DNA of 64,000 bases from Enterococcus sp. DIV2402 (GCF_017426705.2 NZ_CP147251.1:1650501-1714500); one strand, 5' to 3'; positions 38,136 through 48,347 are shown, counted from the stretch's first letter. Notes: generated from the letters alone by a model not told the origin. Program-made: numbers and translations.

Positions 38136-40301
38136 ATGAACGATAAAATTATTCAGTTATTGCAAAAAGAACTTACGCAATATCGTGGAAACCAACTAAC
38201 AAAAGTGTTGGAATTATTAGGAGAAGGAAATACTGTTCCTTTTATTGCTCGTTATCGGAAAGAAATGACTGGCGGATTGGATGAAGTGCAAATTCGTGAG
38301 ATTGAAGAACGATATACGTATTTAGAAAATTTAGAAAAACGTAAAGAAGAAGTGTTGCGTTTAATTGATGAACAAGAAAAATTAACACCTGAATTAAAAA
38401 ATTCTATTTTAGTGGCAACAAAGATGCAACAAGTAGAGGATTTATATCGTCCCTATAAACAAAAACGTCGAACAAAAGCTACGATTGCAAAAGAAAATGG
38501 TTTAGAACCCCTTGCAACATGGTTATTAGCTTTTCCTAAAGAAGATGTCTATCAAAAAGCACAGAGTTTTGTGAATGAAGCAATTGAAACATCTGAAGAA
38601 GCGTTACAAGGTGCCCATGAAATTTTAGCAGAACAATTTGGTGATTCTGCGACATTTCGTACATGGATTCGTAGTTATCTTTTTAATAAAGGAAGCTACG
38701 TCAGTAAGGTCAAAGATGCAGATAAAGATGAAAAAGGCGTTTACGAAATGTACTATGATTTTTCTGAACCGATTAATAAAATTGTCTCTCATCGTATCTT
38801 AGCCACAAATCGTGGTGAAAAAGAGGACATCTTGAAAGTTTCTCTAGAAGTGGATGAAACGAAAATTTTTGATTATTTTAACCGACAATTAATTCAACAA
38901 CCACAGTCAACAGCCGCGCCTTTTATTATTGAAGCCTATCAAGACGCGTATAAACGCTTTATTGGTCCAGCAATTGAACGCGAAATTCGCAATGAATTAA
39001 CTGAAAAAGCAGATGAGCAAGCGATTGCGATTTTTGGTGAGAATTTACGCAATCTATTATTACAACCGCCCTTAAAGGGAAAAGTAGTATTGGGATTTGA
39101 CCCAGCGTATCGTACAGGATGTAAATTAGCAGTAGTTGATGCAACAGGTAAGCTTTTAGCGATTGAAGTTATCTACCCACATAAACCGGCGGCACCAAAT
39201 AAACGTCAAGCGGCAGGACCAGCATTGAAGAACTTAATTGAAACTCATCAAGTAGATATGGTTGCCATTGGGAATGGAACCGCTAGTCGCGAATCAGAAC
39301 AATTTGTTGCGGAACAATTAAAAGACATTGCACGCGAAGTCTTTTATGTGATTGTCAATGAGGCCGGAGCTTCAGTATATTCTGCGAGTGATACTGCTCG
39401 TCAAGAATTCCCAGAATTACCAGTAGAAGAGCGTAGCGCAATTAGTATCGCTCGTCGTTTACAAGACCCACTAGCCGAATTAGTGAAGATTGAGCCAAAA
39501 GCAGTCGGTGTGGGTCAATATCAGCACGATGTTTCTCAAAAGCGTTTAGGAGAACAATTGGATTTTGTGGTAGAAACCGTAGTAAACCAAGTCGGTGTAG
39601 ATGTGAATACCGCAAGTCCTCAACTTTTACAACATGTTTCTGGGTTGAATAAGACGACAGCTCAAAATATCGTTAAGTACCGTGAAGAAAACGGTGCTTT
39701 TGTGCAACGAAACCAATTAAAAAAAGTTCCACGTTTAGGACCTAAAGCATATGAACAAGCAATTGGATTTTTACGTATTCCAGGTGGAAAAAATATTTTA
39801 GATAATACAGGCATTCACCCAGAGAGCTACGCTGTTGCCAAAGATATTTTAGCGTTAGTCGATCTTTCATCAGAGCAATTAGGAACAGAGTCTGCGAAAG
39901 AAGCGTTAGCTCAATTGAATGTGATCCAAACTGCGAACGAGTTAACCGTGGGCAACGAAACTGTTTTAGATATTATCAAAGCCTTACTTCAACCAGGAAG
40001 AGACATGCGTGATGAAATGCCTGCGCCTCTTTTACGTAAAGATGTGCTTTCCATGGAAGACCTGAAAACAGGAATGGAGTTAAAAGGTACAGTACGTAAT
40101 GTTATTGATTTTGGTGCCTTTGTTGATATTGGTGTGAAACAAGATGGTTTGGTTCATATTTCTAAATTAAGTAAAACTTTTGTTAAACATCCCAAAGATA
40201 TTGTATCTGTGGGTGATGTGGTTACGGTTTGGATTGATCAAGTCGATGTCAATAAAGGGCGAATCAGCTTAACCATGCTTGATCCTGGATCGTCTAAATG
40301 A
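38136..40301 (+). CDS. tex: RNA-binding transcription accessory protein Tex
   Basis: 721 residues, full length. Helical N-terminal region (VPFIARYRKEMTGGLDEVQIREIEER), the YqgF/RNase H-like domain (VVLGFDPAYRTGCKLAVVD), helix-hairpin-helix repeats (VDVNTASPQLLQHVSGL, NQLKKVPRLGPKAYEQA) and a C-terminal S1 domain (GTVRNVIDFGAFVDIGVKQDG). Binds nucleic acid and ribosome-linked complexes; exact role still debated. Its stop overlaps the SprT-like gene by 4 bases. Confidence 0.95.
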   Translation: MNDKIIQLLQKELTQYRGNQLTKVLELLGEGNTVPFIARYRKEMTGGLDEVQIREIEERYTYLENLEKRKEEVLRLIDEQEKLTPELKNSILVATKMQQVEDLYRPYKQKRRTKATIAKENGLEPLATWLLAFPKEDVYQKAQSFVNEAIETSEEALQGAHEILAEQFGDSATFRTWIRSYLFNKGSYVSKVKDADKDEKGVYEMYYDFSEPINKIVSHRILATNRGEKEDILKVSLEVDETKIFDYFNRQLIQQPQSTAAPFIIEAYQDAYKRFIGPAIEREIRNELTEKADEQAIAIFGENLRNLLLQPPLKGKVVLGFDPAYRTGCKLAVVDATGKLLAIEVIYPHKPAAPNKRQAAGPALKNLIETHQVDMVAIGNGTASRESEQFVAEQLKDIAREVFYVIVNEAGASVYSASDTARQEFPELPVEERSAISIARRLQDPLAELVKIEPKAVGVGQYQHDVSQKRLGEQLDFVVETVVNQVGVDVNTASPQLLQHVSGLNKTTAQNIVKYREENGAFVQRNQLKKVPRLGPKAYEQAIGFLRIPGGKNILDNTGIHPESYAVAKDILALVDLSSEQLGTESAKEALAQLNVIQTANELTVGNETVLDIIKALLQPGRDMRDEMPAPLLRKDVLSMEDLKTGMELKGTVRNVIDFGAFVDIGVKQDGLVHISKLSKTFVKHPKDIVSVGDVVTVWIDQVDVNKGRISLTMLDPGSSK

Positions 40302-40759
40302 CACCATTTGAATTGCAAGAATTGGTTGAAAAAATATCGCTTGAATTTTTTGATAAACCTTTTCAACATAAGGCTGTATTTAATGCGCGTCTAAAAACAA
40401 CAGGTGGTCGGTATCATTTGAATGATCATCACTTAGATTTTAATCCTAAGATGTTAACACAGGGAATGGAAGTATTTATCGGAATTATCAAACATGAGCT
40501 TTGTCATTATCATCTACATTTAGCAGGTAAAGGTTATCAGCATAAAGATTGGGAATTTAAAGAATTACTTACTCAAACAGGTGGACTTAGGTTTGCGCCC
40601 AGTCCACCTCGAGAAGTAAAAGTTTTGATTTATCAATGCCAAAACTGTGAGAAATGTGTCCAACGACGTCAAAGAATTAATACGGAACGCTACGTGTGTG
40701 GCGCTTGTCGTGGGAAGCTCCAATACTTAGATACAACAATTATTTCTTTGGGAAAATGA
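40298..40759 (+). CDS. SprT-like zinc metallopeptidase-fold protein
   Basis: 153 residues. SprT domain with HELCHYHLHLAGKGYQH (HExxH-like: His-Glu-Leu-Cys-His) and a C-terminal zinc ribbon (CQNCEKC...CGACRGK). Similar to Bacillus YdcK. Cellular substrate unknown; eukaryotic SPRTN relatives cleave DNA-protein crosslinks. ATGA overlap with tex indicates translational coupling. Confidence 0.87.
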   Translation: MTPFELQELVEKISLEFFDKPFQHKAVFNARLKTTGGRYHLNDHHLDFNPKMLTQGMEVFIGIIKHELCHYHLHLAGKGYQHKDWEFKELLTQTGGLRFAPSPPREVKVLIYQCQNCEKCVQRRQRINTERYVCGACRGKLQYLDTTIISLGK

Positions 40760-40800
40760 TGAGAGAAAATTAAATCTTGACTATGATAAGTTAAAACTCG

Positions 40801-40829
40801 TTGCTATTTTCGAAGTTTTGTAAGATAAT
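40801..40829 (+). promoter_or_regulatory. Promoter of murC
   Basis: TTGCTA (40801-40806) and GATAAT (40824-40829), spacing 17, about 80 bases before murC. Confidence 0.5.
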
Positions 40830-40909
40830 GTATCCCAGTTAAATATACTTATTAGACGATAAATGAATCTTTATATAGAGAATGTTTTGAGAAAAGAGGA
40901 CAACAAATT

Positions 40910-42247
40910 ATGACGAATCAAGATAAAAAAATCTATCATTTTGTAGGAATCAAAGGCTCAGGTATGAGCTCTTTAGCACTTGTTTTACATGAAAAAGGGT
41001 TGCAAGTACAAGGGTCTGACGTAGAAGAATACTTTTTCACACAACGTGAATTAGAACGTGCGGGTGTTCCTTTATATACGTTTGATGCTGAGAATATTCA
41101 TGATGGTTTAACAGTCATTGCTGGTAATGCGTTCACAGATGCTCATGAAGAATTAGTGCGTGCACGTGAATTAGGTCTAGAAGTGATTCGTTACCATGAT
41201 TTTATTAGTAACTTTATTCAACAATTTACAAGTATTGCCGTAACTGGTTCCCATGGAAAAACAAGTACGACAGGATTATTAGCTCACGTATTAACTGGTA
41301 TTCGTCCAACAAGCTATTTAATTGGTGATGGAACAGGTCATGGTGACCCAAATGCTGAATTATTTGCTTTTGAAGCATGTGAGTATCGTCGTCATTTCTT
41401 AGCATACTCACCGGATTATGCAATTATGACAAATATTGATTTTGACCATCCTGATTATTACACAAGTATTGAAGATGTTTTCTCAGCATTTCAAACAATG
41501 GCTCATCAAGTGAAAAAAGGAATTTTAGCTTTTGGTGATGATGAGTATTTACGTAAATTAGAAGCAGATGTTCCCATCTATTACTATGGGGTAAATGAAA
41601 ACGATGATATTCAAGCAAGAAATATTATTCGTACAACAGAAGGTTCTGAATTTGATGTGTATTTCCAAGGTGAATTTATCGGCCACTTTGCTTTGCCAGC
41701 TTTTGGTCAACACAATATCAACAATGCGTTGGGTGTGATTGCAACGGCACATTTAGAAGGCTTTAACATGGAGAAAGTTGCCCAAGAAATGTTAACATTT
41801 AAAGGGGTAAAACGTCGCTTCAGTGAAAAAATTGTGGCAGATATGACTATCGTTGATGACTATGCACATCATCCAGCCGAAATCAAAGCAACGATTGATG
41901 GCGCACGTCAAAAATATCCAGATAAAGAAATTATTGCAGTCTTCCAACCACACACATTCACTCGAACGATTGCATTGATGGACGAATTTGCAGAAGCGTT
42001 AGATTTATCAGATAAAGTGTATTTATGTGATATTTTCGGTTCAGCACGTGAAACGCAAGGCGATGTGAAAATTGAAGATTTAGGAGCAAAAATTTCAAAA
42101 GGTGGACAAGTTATCAAAGAAGATAATGTGTCGCCATTATTAGATCACGAAAATGCGGTGATCATCTTTATGGGCGCAGGCGATGTTCAAAAATTTGAAC
42201 AAGCTTATGAAAAATTATTAAGCGGAACAACACGTAACGTATTATAA
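40910..42247 (+). CDS. murC: UDP-N-acetylmuramate-L-alanine ligase
   Basis: Adds L-Ala to UDP-MurNAc in peptidoglycan precursor synthesis. 445 residues. N-terminal [12 protein letters not shown] (UDP site), ATP loop [27 protein letters not shown], and the C-terminal domain with [15 protein letters not shown] and FQPHTFTRT. Monocistronic, with promoter and terminator. Confidence 0.96.
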   Translation: MTNQDKKIYHFVGIKGSGMSSLALVLHEKGLQVQGSDVEEYFFTQRELERAGVPLYTFDAENIHDGLTVIAGNAFTDAHEELVRARELGLEVIRYHDFISNFIQQFTSIAVTGSHGKTSTTGLLAHVLTGIRPTSYLIGDGTGHGDPNAELFAFEACEYRRHFLAYSPDYAIMTNIDFDHPDYYTSIEDVFSAFQTMAHQVKKGILAFGDDEYLRKLEADVPIYYYGVNENDDIQARNIIRTTEGSEFDVYFQGEFIGHFALPAFGQHNINNALGVIATAHLEGFNMEKVAQEMLTFKGVKRRFSEKIVADMTIVDDYAHHPAEIKATIDGARQKYPDKEIIAVFQPHTFTRTIALMDEFAEALDLSDKVYLCDIFGSARETQGDVKIEDLGAKISKGGQVIKEDNVSPLLDHENAVIIFMGAGDVQKFEQAYEKLLSGTTRNVL

Positions 42248-42254
42248 AAACAAG

Positions 42255-42287
42255 ACGGATGGTAGCTTAGCTATCATTCGTTTTTTT
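42255..42287 (+). terminator. Terminator of murC
   Basis: 12-bp stem ACGGATGGTAGC/GCTATCATTCGT with G-U pairs, loop TTA, seven T. Confidence 0.8.
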
Positions 42288-42301
42288 AGAAGTAACGACG
42301 C

Positions 42302-42329
42302 TTGCACTTTTCTGTGCATTTGATAAAAT
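42302..42329 (+). promoter_or_regulatory. Promoter of the MaoC-like gene with inverted repeat
   Basis: TTGCAC (42302-42307) and TAAAAT (42324-42329, preceded by TGA), spacing 16. The inverted repeat TGCAC-N6-GTGCA (42303-42318) covers the -35 and spacer and may be an operator. Confidence 0.5.
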
Positions 42330-42366
42330 AAGAGAAACTATATATTTTATTTGGAGGTCTGCTATT

Positions 42367-42834
42367 TTGGATATAGGTAAGCCAAGAAAACTAGGAAAAA
42401 CCATTGATGAAATTGAGGAGGGTGAATCGTTATCCGTTACAGAATCGATTGAAGATAATCAGCTGTTGTTGTATTTAGGATTAACGAATGATGCTAATCC
42501 ATTATATATTCAACATGATTATGCACGACAAACAGCGTATGAACGCCCAATTGTTCCGTCAATTATGTTGATGGGGATTGTAACGAGTGCCATTTCAAAA
42601 CATTTGCCTGGACCAGGGTCACATGTGGTTAATTTTTCTGTGAACTTCGTGGAACCTGTCTACCATTATGAAACATTGACATTTGAATTTGAAGTTATCA
42701 AAGTTGATAAAATGAAGGATGTCATTACTATTTCTGTGGAAGCAGTGAATACAGAAAACGATCGCGTATTGGATGCGGTTGTGATGGTTCAACCACCAAT
42801 TTTAATTGACGAAAGCGAGGAAACAAATGAATAA
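42367..42834 (+). CDS. MaoC-like hot-dog fold protein
   Basis: 155 residues. The hot-dog dehydratase/hydratase-like layout is visible: helix segment TNDANPLYIQHDYARQTAYERPIVPSIML and the strand VVNFSVNFVEPVYHYETLTFEFEV. The catalytic Asp-x-x-x-x-His of R-specific hydratases appears as DANPLYIQHD, i.e. Asp and His with five residues between, so activity on acyl-CoA or acyl-ACP is plausible but not certain. TTG start 8 bases after GGAGGT. Overlaps the next gene by 8 bases. Confidence 0.72.
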   Translation: MDIGKPRKLGKTIDEIEEGESLSVTESIEDNQLLLYLGLTNDANPLYIQHDYARQTAYERPIVPSIMLMGIVTSAISKHLPGPGSHVVNFSVNFVEPVYHYETLTFEFEVIKVDKMKDVITISVEAVNTENDRVLDAVVMVQPPILIDESEETNE

Positions 42835-43510
42835 TCATCAAGTTATTGAAGATACATCTGGATTAAATAAATTTTATGCAAAGGTTTATGGAATCTTCGG
42901 TTTAGGTCTAGGTATCAGTGCTTTAGCTGCTTTTTTAGGTGGAAGTATTTTTTTAAAACAAACATTAGCGTTTATTCAAAACTTCCCATTAGGCTTAACA
43001 GGGATTTGGATTGCTGAAATCATCTTAGTAATTGTATTAAGTGCCAAAGCACAAAAAAATCCATCGTTAACACTGGCAGGATTTATTGTCTATTCCTTAC
43101 TAAATGGATTAGTTTTATCTATTACTATTTTAGCTTATGGTGTAGAAAATGCAGCAAGAGCTTTTGTTGTAGCTACTATTACATTCCTAGTAATGGCACT
43201 GTATGGTGCCTTTACGAAACGTGATTTAAGTGGTATTGGTCGTGCGGGAATTGGTTTACTATTTGGGGTAATCATTGCGACAGTTGTAAACATGTTTTTA
43301 CAAAGTTCAGGTGTCGATTATTTCTTATCCTATGTTACGGTGTTAATCTTTGTTGGCTTAACAGCCTATGATAATCAACGTATCCGTCACGTCTATTTTG
43401 CTTCACAAGGACAAGAGAATTTAGGTTTAGCTGCTTTCATGGCATTGCAACTTTATTTAGACTTTATCAACTTGTTCTTATCACTATTACGAATCTTTTC
43501 AAGAGACTAA
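42827..43510 (+). CDS. Bax inhibitor-1/YccA family membrane protein
   Basis: About 227 residues with seven hydrophobic helices and the family's C-terminal AYDNQRIRHVYF followed by LAAFMALQLYLDFINLFLSLLRIF. Homologues such as Bacillus YetJ are pH-sensitive calcium leak channels; that function is inferred from family only. ATG 42827 chosen (GCGAGGAAA ahead). Its start lies inside the MaoC-like gene, so the two are probably coupled. Confidence 0.85.
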   Translation: MNNHQVIEDTSGLNKFYAKVYGIFGLGLGISALAAFLGGSIFLKQTLAFIQNFPLGLTGIWIAEIILVIVLSAKAQKNPSLTLAGFIVYSLLNGLVLSITILAYGVENAARAFVVATITFLVMALYGAFTKRDLSGIGRAGIGLLFGVIIATVVNMFLQSSGVDYFLSYVTVLIFVGLTAYDNQRIRHVYFASQGQENLGLAAFMALQLYLDFINLFLSLLRIFSRD

Positions 43511-43516
43511 TCAAGC

Positions 43517-43549
43517 AAACGAACATTGGCAAACCAATGTTCGTTTTTT
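43517..43549 (+). terminator. Terminator after the Bax-inhibitor family gene
   Basis: Perfect 12-bp stem AACGAACATTGG/CCAATGTTCGTT, 4-base loop, seven T. Confidence 0.88.
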
Positions 43550-43582
43550 TGTACTTAAATAATCGCATTCCTTAGATTTCTT

Positions 43583-43591
43583 TGTTAAAAT
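43583..43591 (+). promoter_or_regulatory. Extended -10 promoter of polA
   Basis: TGTTAAAAT, -10 TAAAAT at 43586-43591, about 33 bases before polA. -35 weak. Confidence 0.45.
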
Positions 43592-43624
43592 AAAGAAGAA
43601 TGTTTCAAGTGAGGAGCCAAAAAA

Positions 43625-46267
43625 ATGACAAAAAATAAATTATTATTAGTGGATGGCAACAGCGTCGCGTTTCGTGCGTTTTTTGCGCTACATAATTCGC
43701 TAGAACGCTTTAAAAACAACAATGGATTACACACCAACGCGATTTATGCCTTCAACAATATGTTTGAAAATGTAATGGCTAAAGAGCAGCCAACGCATGT
43801 CTTGGTTGCATTTGATGCGGGTAACACTACTTTTCGTAATGCGATGTATGAAGAATACAAAGGTGGGCGTGCAAAAACGCCAGGTGAATTCAAAGAACAG
43901 ATGCCGTATATTCGTGAATTGATTACAGGCTTGGGTGTCAAGCACTACGAATTGGATAACTATGAAGCCGATGATATTATAGGAACCTTAGCTAATCGTG
44001 TGGATGAAGAACAATTTGACGTGGTAATTTTAACAGGTGACCGTGATTTAACCCAATTAGCCACTGAACATATAAAAATCGATATTACAGTAAAAGGCGT
44101 CAGTGATCTTGAATCTTATACACCTGAACATATTGCAGAAAAATATGATGGTTTAAAACCTTTACAAATCATCGATATGAAAGGTCTAGCTGGTGATGCC
44201 TCGGATAACATTCCTGGAGTGACCAAAATCGGTGAAAAAACTGCAATTAAATTGCTAAAACAATATGAGTCAGTAGAAGGCATTTATGAACATATTGATG
44301 AAATGAAAAAAAGCAAAATGAAAGAGAATTTAATCAATGATCGTGAGTTAGCTTTTCTTTCAAAACAATTAGCAACCATCAATACCGATGCCCCTGTTGA
44401 GGTGAACGTTGATTCCTTAAAATATGAAGGCAAAGATTTAGATAAATTAGTGCCCTTTTATAAAGAAATGAATTTTAAAACTTTCTTAGAACGTTTAAAT
44501 ATCGTTGATGACCAAGAGATGGATGATATTTTATTTGAAGTGGTAGAAGAAACGACTCCTGAAATGTTTACCTCAGAATCAGCGCTATACGTTGAAATGC
44601 TAGGGGATAACTACCACATTGAAGATATTGTGGGGATTGCTTGGGGAACGAAGAAAAAAATCTATGTTGCCAATAACGAAGCTGTATTTGAAGATGCTGC
44701 ATTCCAAGAATGGCTATTTGACGAAACGAAAAAGAAAAAAGTCTATGATGCCAAGCGTACCCAAGTCGCTTTAAATCGTTATATTGGCTGTCCAAAAGGC
44801 TTGTCTTATGATGTTTTATTAGCCGCTTATTTATTAGATACCAATGATAATAGTAATGATATTGCAGCTGTTGCGGCTCATTATGGATATACAGAAATTC
44901 AATCAGATGATGTGATTTATGGAAGAGGAGCTAAAAAAGGTCTGCCAGAAGAGGAAGAAGTCTTTTTTGCGCATTTAGCTCGTAAAATTGTTGCGATTGA
45001 ATGGTTAAGTGAGAAACTAGTTGAAGAGTTGGAAGAAAAAGGGCAAACGCAACTCTTTTATGAGATGGAATTTCCTTTATCGAATATCTTAGCAGAAATG
45101 GAAATGACAGGGATCAAAGTGGATGGACAACGTTTGAATCAGATGAAAGGTGAATTTGCTGAACGCTTACAAGAAATTGAACAAAAAATTTATGCACAAG
45201 CAGGCGAAGAATTTAATCTGAATTCACCAAAACAGTTAGGCGTTATCCTATTTGAAAAAATGGGTCTACCTGTCATTAAAAAAACAAAAACAGGCTATTC
45301 CACAGCGGTTGATGTTTTAGAACAGCTAAAAGAACAAGCTCCTATTGTCGAAGATATTTTAGTTTATCGCCAAATTTCGAAGATTCAGTCAACCTATGTT
45401 GAAGGATTATTGAAAATGATTCAAAGCGATGGAAAAATTCATACACGTTATGTACAAACGTTGACACAAACAGGACGTCTAAGCTCAGTCGATCCAAACT
45501 TACAAAATATTCCTATTCGTTTAGAAGAAGGTCGTAAGATTCGTGAAGCATTTGTACCAAGAAAAGAAGATTGGGTAATTTATTCTTCCGACTATTCCCA
45601 AATTGAACTACGTGTGTTGGCTCATATTTCAGATGACGAGCATTTAAAAGCGGCCTTTTTAGAAGGACAAGATATCCATTCAAGTACAGCGATGCGCGTT
45701 TTTGGCATTGAAAAAGCTGAAGACGTCACTCCCAATATGCGTCGCCAAGCCAAAGCAGTTAATTTTGGAATTGTTTATGGCATTTCTGATTATGGATTAT
45801 CACAAAACTTGGGCATTACTCGAAAAGCTGCTCAACAATATATTGACACTTATTTCGAACGTTATCCAGGTGTGAAAAAATACATGGAGACAGTAGTTCG
45901 TGAAGCTAAAGACACCGGCTATGTAGAAACCTTGTATCATCGTCGTCGGTATTTACCAGATATTAATTCACGTAATTTTAATTTACGTTCATTTGCAGAA
46001 AGAACGGCCATTAATTCACCAATTCAAGGAAGTGCCGCCGATATTTTAAAAATTGCGATGATTGATTTGAATCGTCGGATGAAAGAAGAAAAATTAGAAG
46101 CAGCGATGCTTTTACAAGTACATGATGAATTGGTTTTTGAAGTTCCAGAATATGAGTTAGAAAAATTAAATCAACTTGTAAAAGAAGTGATGGAGACAGC
46201 TGTTTCCTTACATGTACCATTAATCACCGACAGCAGTTGGGGAAAAACATGGTATGAAGCAAAATAA
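43625..46267 (+). CDS. polA: DNA polymerase I
   Basis: 880 residues, full length: N-terminal 5'-3' exonuclease (about 1-300; LLVDGNSVAFRAFFAL, VAFDAGNTTFR, YEADDIIGTLA, GLAGDASDNIPGV), a middle exonuclease-like domain, and a C-terminal family A polymerase (SSDYSQIELRVLAHIS, RRQAKAVNFGIVYG, LLQVHDELVFEV). In the middle domain the first exonuclease motif reads YVEML rather than DxE, so 3'-5' proofreading is probably lost, as in other Firmicutes Pol I. Starts a cluster with mutM and coaE. Confidence 0.97.
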   Translation: MTKNKLLLVDGNSVAFRAFFALHNSLERFKNNNGLHTNAIYAFNNMFENVMAKEQPTHVLVAFDAGNTTFRNAMYEEYKGGRAKTPGEFKEQMPYIRELITGLGVKHYELDNYEADDIIGTLANRVDEEQFDVVILTGDRDLTQLATEHIKIDITVKGVSDLESYTPEHIAEKYDGLKPLQIIDMKGLAGDASDNIPGVTKIGEKTAIKLLKQYESVEGIYEHIDEMKKSKMKENLINDRELAFLSKQLATINTDAPVEVNVDSLKYEGKDLDKLVPFYKEMNFKTFLERLNIVDDQEMDDILFEVVEETTPEMFTSESALYVEMLGDNYHIEDIVGIAWGTKKKIYVANNEAVFEDAAFQEWLFDETKKKKVYDAKRTQVALNRYIGCPKGLSYDVLLAAYLLDTNDNSNDIAAVAAHYGYTEIQSDDVIYGRGAKKGLPEEEEVFFAHLARKIVAIEWLSEKLVEELEEKGQTQLFYEMEFPLSNILAEMEMTGIKVDGQRLNQMKGEFAERLQEIEQKIYAQAGEEFNLNSPKQLGVILFEKMGLPVIKKTKTGYSTAVDVLEQLKEQAPIVEDILVYRQISKIQSTYVEGLLKMIQSDGKIHTRYVQTLTQTGRLSSVDPNLQNIPIRLEEGRKIREAFVPRKEDWVIYSSDYSQIELRVLAHISDDEHLKAAFLEGQDIHSSTAMRVFGIEKAEDVTPNMRRQAKAVNFGIVYGISDYGLSQNLGITRKAAQQYIDTYFERYPGVKKYMETVVREAKDTGYVETLYHRRRYLPDINSRNFNLRSFAERTAINSPIQGSAADILKIAMIDLNRRMKEEKLEAAMLLQVHDELVFEVPEYELEKLNQLVKEVMETAVSLHVPLITDSSWGKTWYEAK

Positions 46268-46281
46268 AGAGGTGAAAAGCT

Positions 46282-47115
46282 TTGCCAGAATTGCCAGAAG
46301 TAGAAACTGTTCGCAAAGGGCTATTGCATTTAGTTAAGGGAAAAACGATTGAATCTGTCGAAGTTCGCTGGCCACGAATTATTGAATCGCCCGAGATAGA
46401 AACTTTCCAAAGAAATTTGGTTAATCAGACGATTGAAGATATTCAGCGTCGAGGGAAATTTTTAATTTTTAAATTCACGAATTTTGATATGATCTCACAT
46501 TTGCGTATGGAAGGTAAATATGAATTTGACCCTGATATGCAAGATATGCTTGATAAGCATACACATGTCATCTTTAATTTTACGGACCATTCTCGCCTTT
46601 TTTATAATGATGTGCGTAAATTTGGACGAATGGTTTTGGTGCCTAAAGATGAGAGTAGCCAATACAAAGGAATTAAACAATTAGGTCCAGAACCTCAACC
46701 AGATGTCTTTTATTTGGAAACTTTTCAAGAAAAATTAAAACGATCGGCTAAAGCGATTAAGCCACTTTTATTAGATCAAAAACTAGTCACCGGTTTAGGA
46801 AATATTTATGTAGACGAAGCACTATGGGAAGCCCAAATACATCCTGAAACGCCAGCAAATGCATTAAACGAAAGTGAAACAACCCGCTTGCATCAAGCGA
46901 TTATCGATGTCTTAGCTAGAGCTGTGGAAGCAGGGGGAACGACGATTCGTTCTTACGCTAACGCACTAGGAGAAGCAGGCACTTTTCAAGTATCACTAAA
47001 TGCTTATGGGCAAACGGATTTACCTTGTCCACGTTGTCAAACACCGATTGTTAAAACAAAAGTCGCCCAACGTGGCACCCATTATTGTCCAACTTGTCAG
47101 AAGCGGAAAGGATGA
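46282..47115 (+). CDS. mutM: Formamidopyrimidine-DNA glycosylase
   Basis: Excises oxidised purines such as 8-oxoG. 277 residues. N-terminal PELPEVETVRKGL (Pro2 and Glu3 catalytic), H2TH region with VTGLGNIYVDEALW, and a C-terminal zinc finger with CPRC...CPTCQ. TTG start at 46282 is required to put Pro at position 2; AGAGGTGAAAAG precedes it. Follows polA by 14 bases. Confidence 0.95.
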   Translation: MPELPEVETVRKGLLHLVKGKTIESVEVRWPRIIESPEIETFQRNLVNQTIEDIQRRGKFLIFKFTNFDMISHLRMEGKYEFDPDMQDMLDKHTHVIFNFTDHSRLFYNDVRKFGRMVLVPKDESSQYKGIKQLGPEPQPDVFYLETFQEKLKRSAKAIKPLLLDQKLVTGLGNIYVDEALWEAQIHPETPANALNESETTRLHQAIIDVLARAVEAGGTTIRSYANALGEAGTFQVSLNAYGQTDLPCPRCQTPIVKTKVAQRGTHYCPTCQKRKG

Positions 47116-47121
47116 GTGCTG

Positions 47122-47715
47122 ATGGGCATGGTTTTAGGTCTTACAGGCGGTATTGCTACAGGAAAAAGTACCGTTGTGAACATCTTTCGTGCATATGGCT
47201 TTCCGATTGTGGATGGGGATGTGATTGCACGAGAGATTGTTGAACCCAAACAAGCAGGTCTACAAGCGATTGTCTCCGTCTTTGGAGAGGATATTTTGTT
47301 AGACAATGGTCAGTTAGACCGTAAAAAATTAGGTAATATTATTTTTTCTGATGAAGAAAAACGTCGCCAATTAGATGCGTTATTAGATCCTATTTTACGA
47401 CAAACAATTACTCAACGTATCCGTGGATATCGAGAGGAACCCTTAGTAATTGCAGATATTCCGCTATTATTTGAAGCCCATTATGAAGATGAAATGGATC
47501 AGGTTGCCGTGGTTTATGTTCCTGAAGCTGTTCAATTAGAACGTTTAATAAGACGAGATGACTTAACAAAAGCACAGGCGTTGCAACGAATAGCTAGTCA
47601 ACTATCAATTGAAGAGAAAAAGCAACGGGCGGATATTGTGTTTGATAACCAAAATTCACTGGAAGAAACAAAAAAGAAAGTTAAAAACTGGTTAAAAGCA
47701 CAAAAATTTATTTAA
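47122..47715 (+). CDS. coaE: Dephospho-CoA kinase
   Basis: Last step of CoA synthesis. About 197 residues. P-loop GLTGGIATGKSTV, VDGDVIAREIVEP and IPLLFEAHYEDEMD. I chose ATG 47122 (AAAGGATG ahead); GTG 47116 and ATG 47128 are alternatives. The polA-mutM-coaE order is common in Bacilli. Confidence 0.94.
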   Translation: MGMVLGLTGGIATGKSTVVNIFRAYGFPIVDGDVIAREIVEPKQAGLQAIVSVFGEDILLDNGQLDRKKLGNIIFSDEEKRRQLDALLDPILRQTITQRIRGYREEPLVIADIPLLFEAHYEDEMDQVAVVYVPEAVQLERLIRRDDLTKAQALQRIASQLSIEEKKQRADIVFDNQNSLEETKKKVKNWLKAQKFI

Positions 47716-47722
47716 AAAGATT

Positions 47723-47752
47723 AAAAACTCTAGAGTTTTCTAGAGTTTTTTC
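47723..47752 (+). terminator. Terminator after coaE
   Basis: AAAAACTCTAG/CTAGAGTTTTT stem with 6-base loop and T-run. Confidence 0.85.
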
Positions 47753-47783
47753 TTGTCTATTCTGTCAGAAGAACTGATAAACG

Positions 47784-47792
47784 TGTTATAAT
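47784..47792 (+). promoter_or_regulatory. Extended -10 promoter of nrdR-dnaB-dnaI
   Basis: TGTTATAAT with consensus TATAAT at 47787-47792, about 66 bases before nrdR. Confidence 0.6.
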
Positions 47793-47858
47793 ATAGAAAG
47801 AAATTTAATTTATTCATTCAGTAAATTTAAAATAAATAAAGATAAATGGGGTGGAAAT

Positions 47859-48329
47859 ATGCACTGTCCAAAATGTCATCATAATAATTCTCGTGTTATT
47901 GATAGCCGTCAAGCCGATGATGGTCGTGCGATTCGCCGTAGACGCGAATGTGAAAACTGCGGCTTTCGTTTTACAACGTTTGAACGATTAGAAGAAACAC
48001 CTCTGTTAGTCATTAAGAAAAATGGCGCGCGTGAAGAATTTAATCGTGAAAAAGTATTACGTGGTTTAATTCGTTCTGCTGAAAAACGTCCAGTAGCGAT
48101 GGAGCAAATGGAACAAATTGTCGATCATGTAGAAGCTAGAATTCGTGAGCGAGGCGAAAATGAAATACCTTCAACTTTAATTGGTGAGTATGTTATGGAA
48201 GAATTAGTCAATTTAGACGAGATTGCTTATATTCGCTTTGCAAGTGTCTATCGTCAATTTAAAGACATGTCGGTATTCTTAAAGGAACTACAAGACATTG
48301 TTGATAAAGCAAAAGAAGCAAATAAGTAA
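47859..48329 (+). CDS. nrdR: Transcriptional repressor NrdR
   Basis: Nucleotide-sensing repressor of ribonucleotide reductase genes. 156 residues: zinc ribbon ([17 protein letters not shown] ... CENCGFRF) followed by an ATP-cone ([20 protein letters not shown]). Its target operons are not in this window and no NrdR box was noted. First gene of nrdR-dnaB-dnaI. Confidence 0.96.
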   Translation: MHCPKCHHNNSRVIDSRQADDGRAIRRRRECENCGFRFTTFERLEETPLLVIKKNGAREEFNREKVLRGLIRSAEKRPVAMEQMEQIVDHVEARIRERGENEIPSTLIGEYVMEELVNLDEIAYIRFASVYRQFKDMSVFLKELQDIVDKAKEANK

Positions 48330-48347
48330 TTTAAAGGAGGGGCTTTT

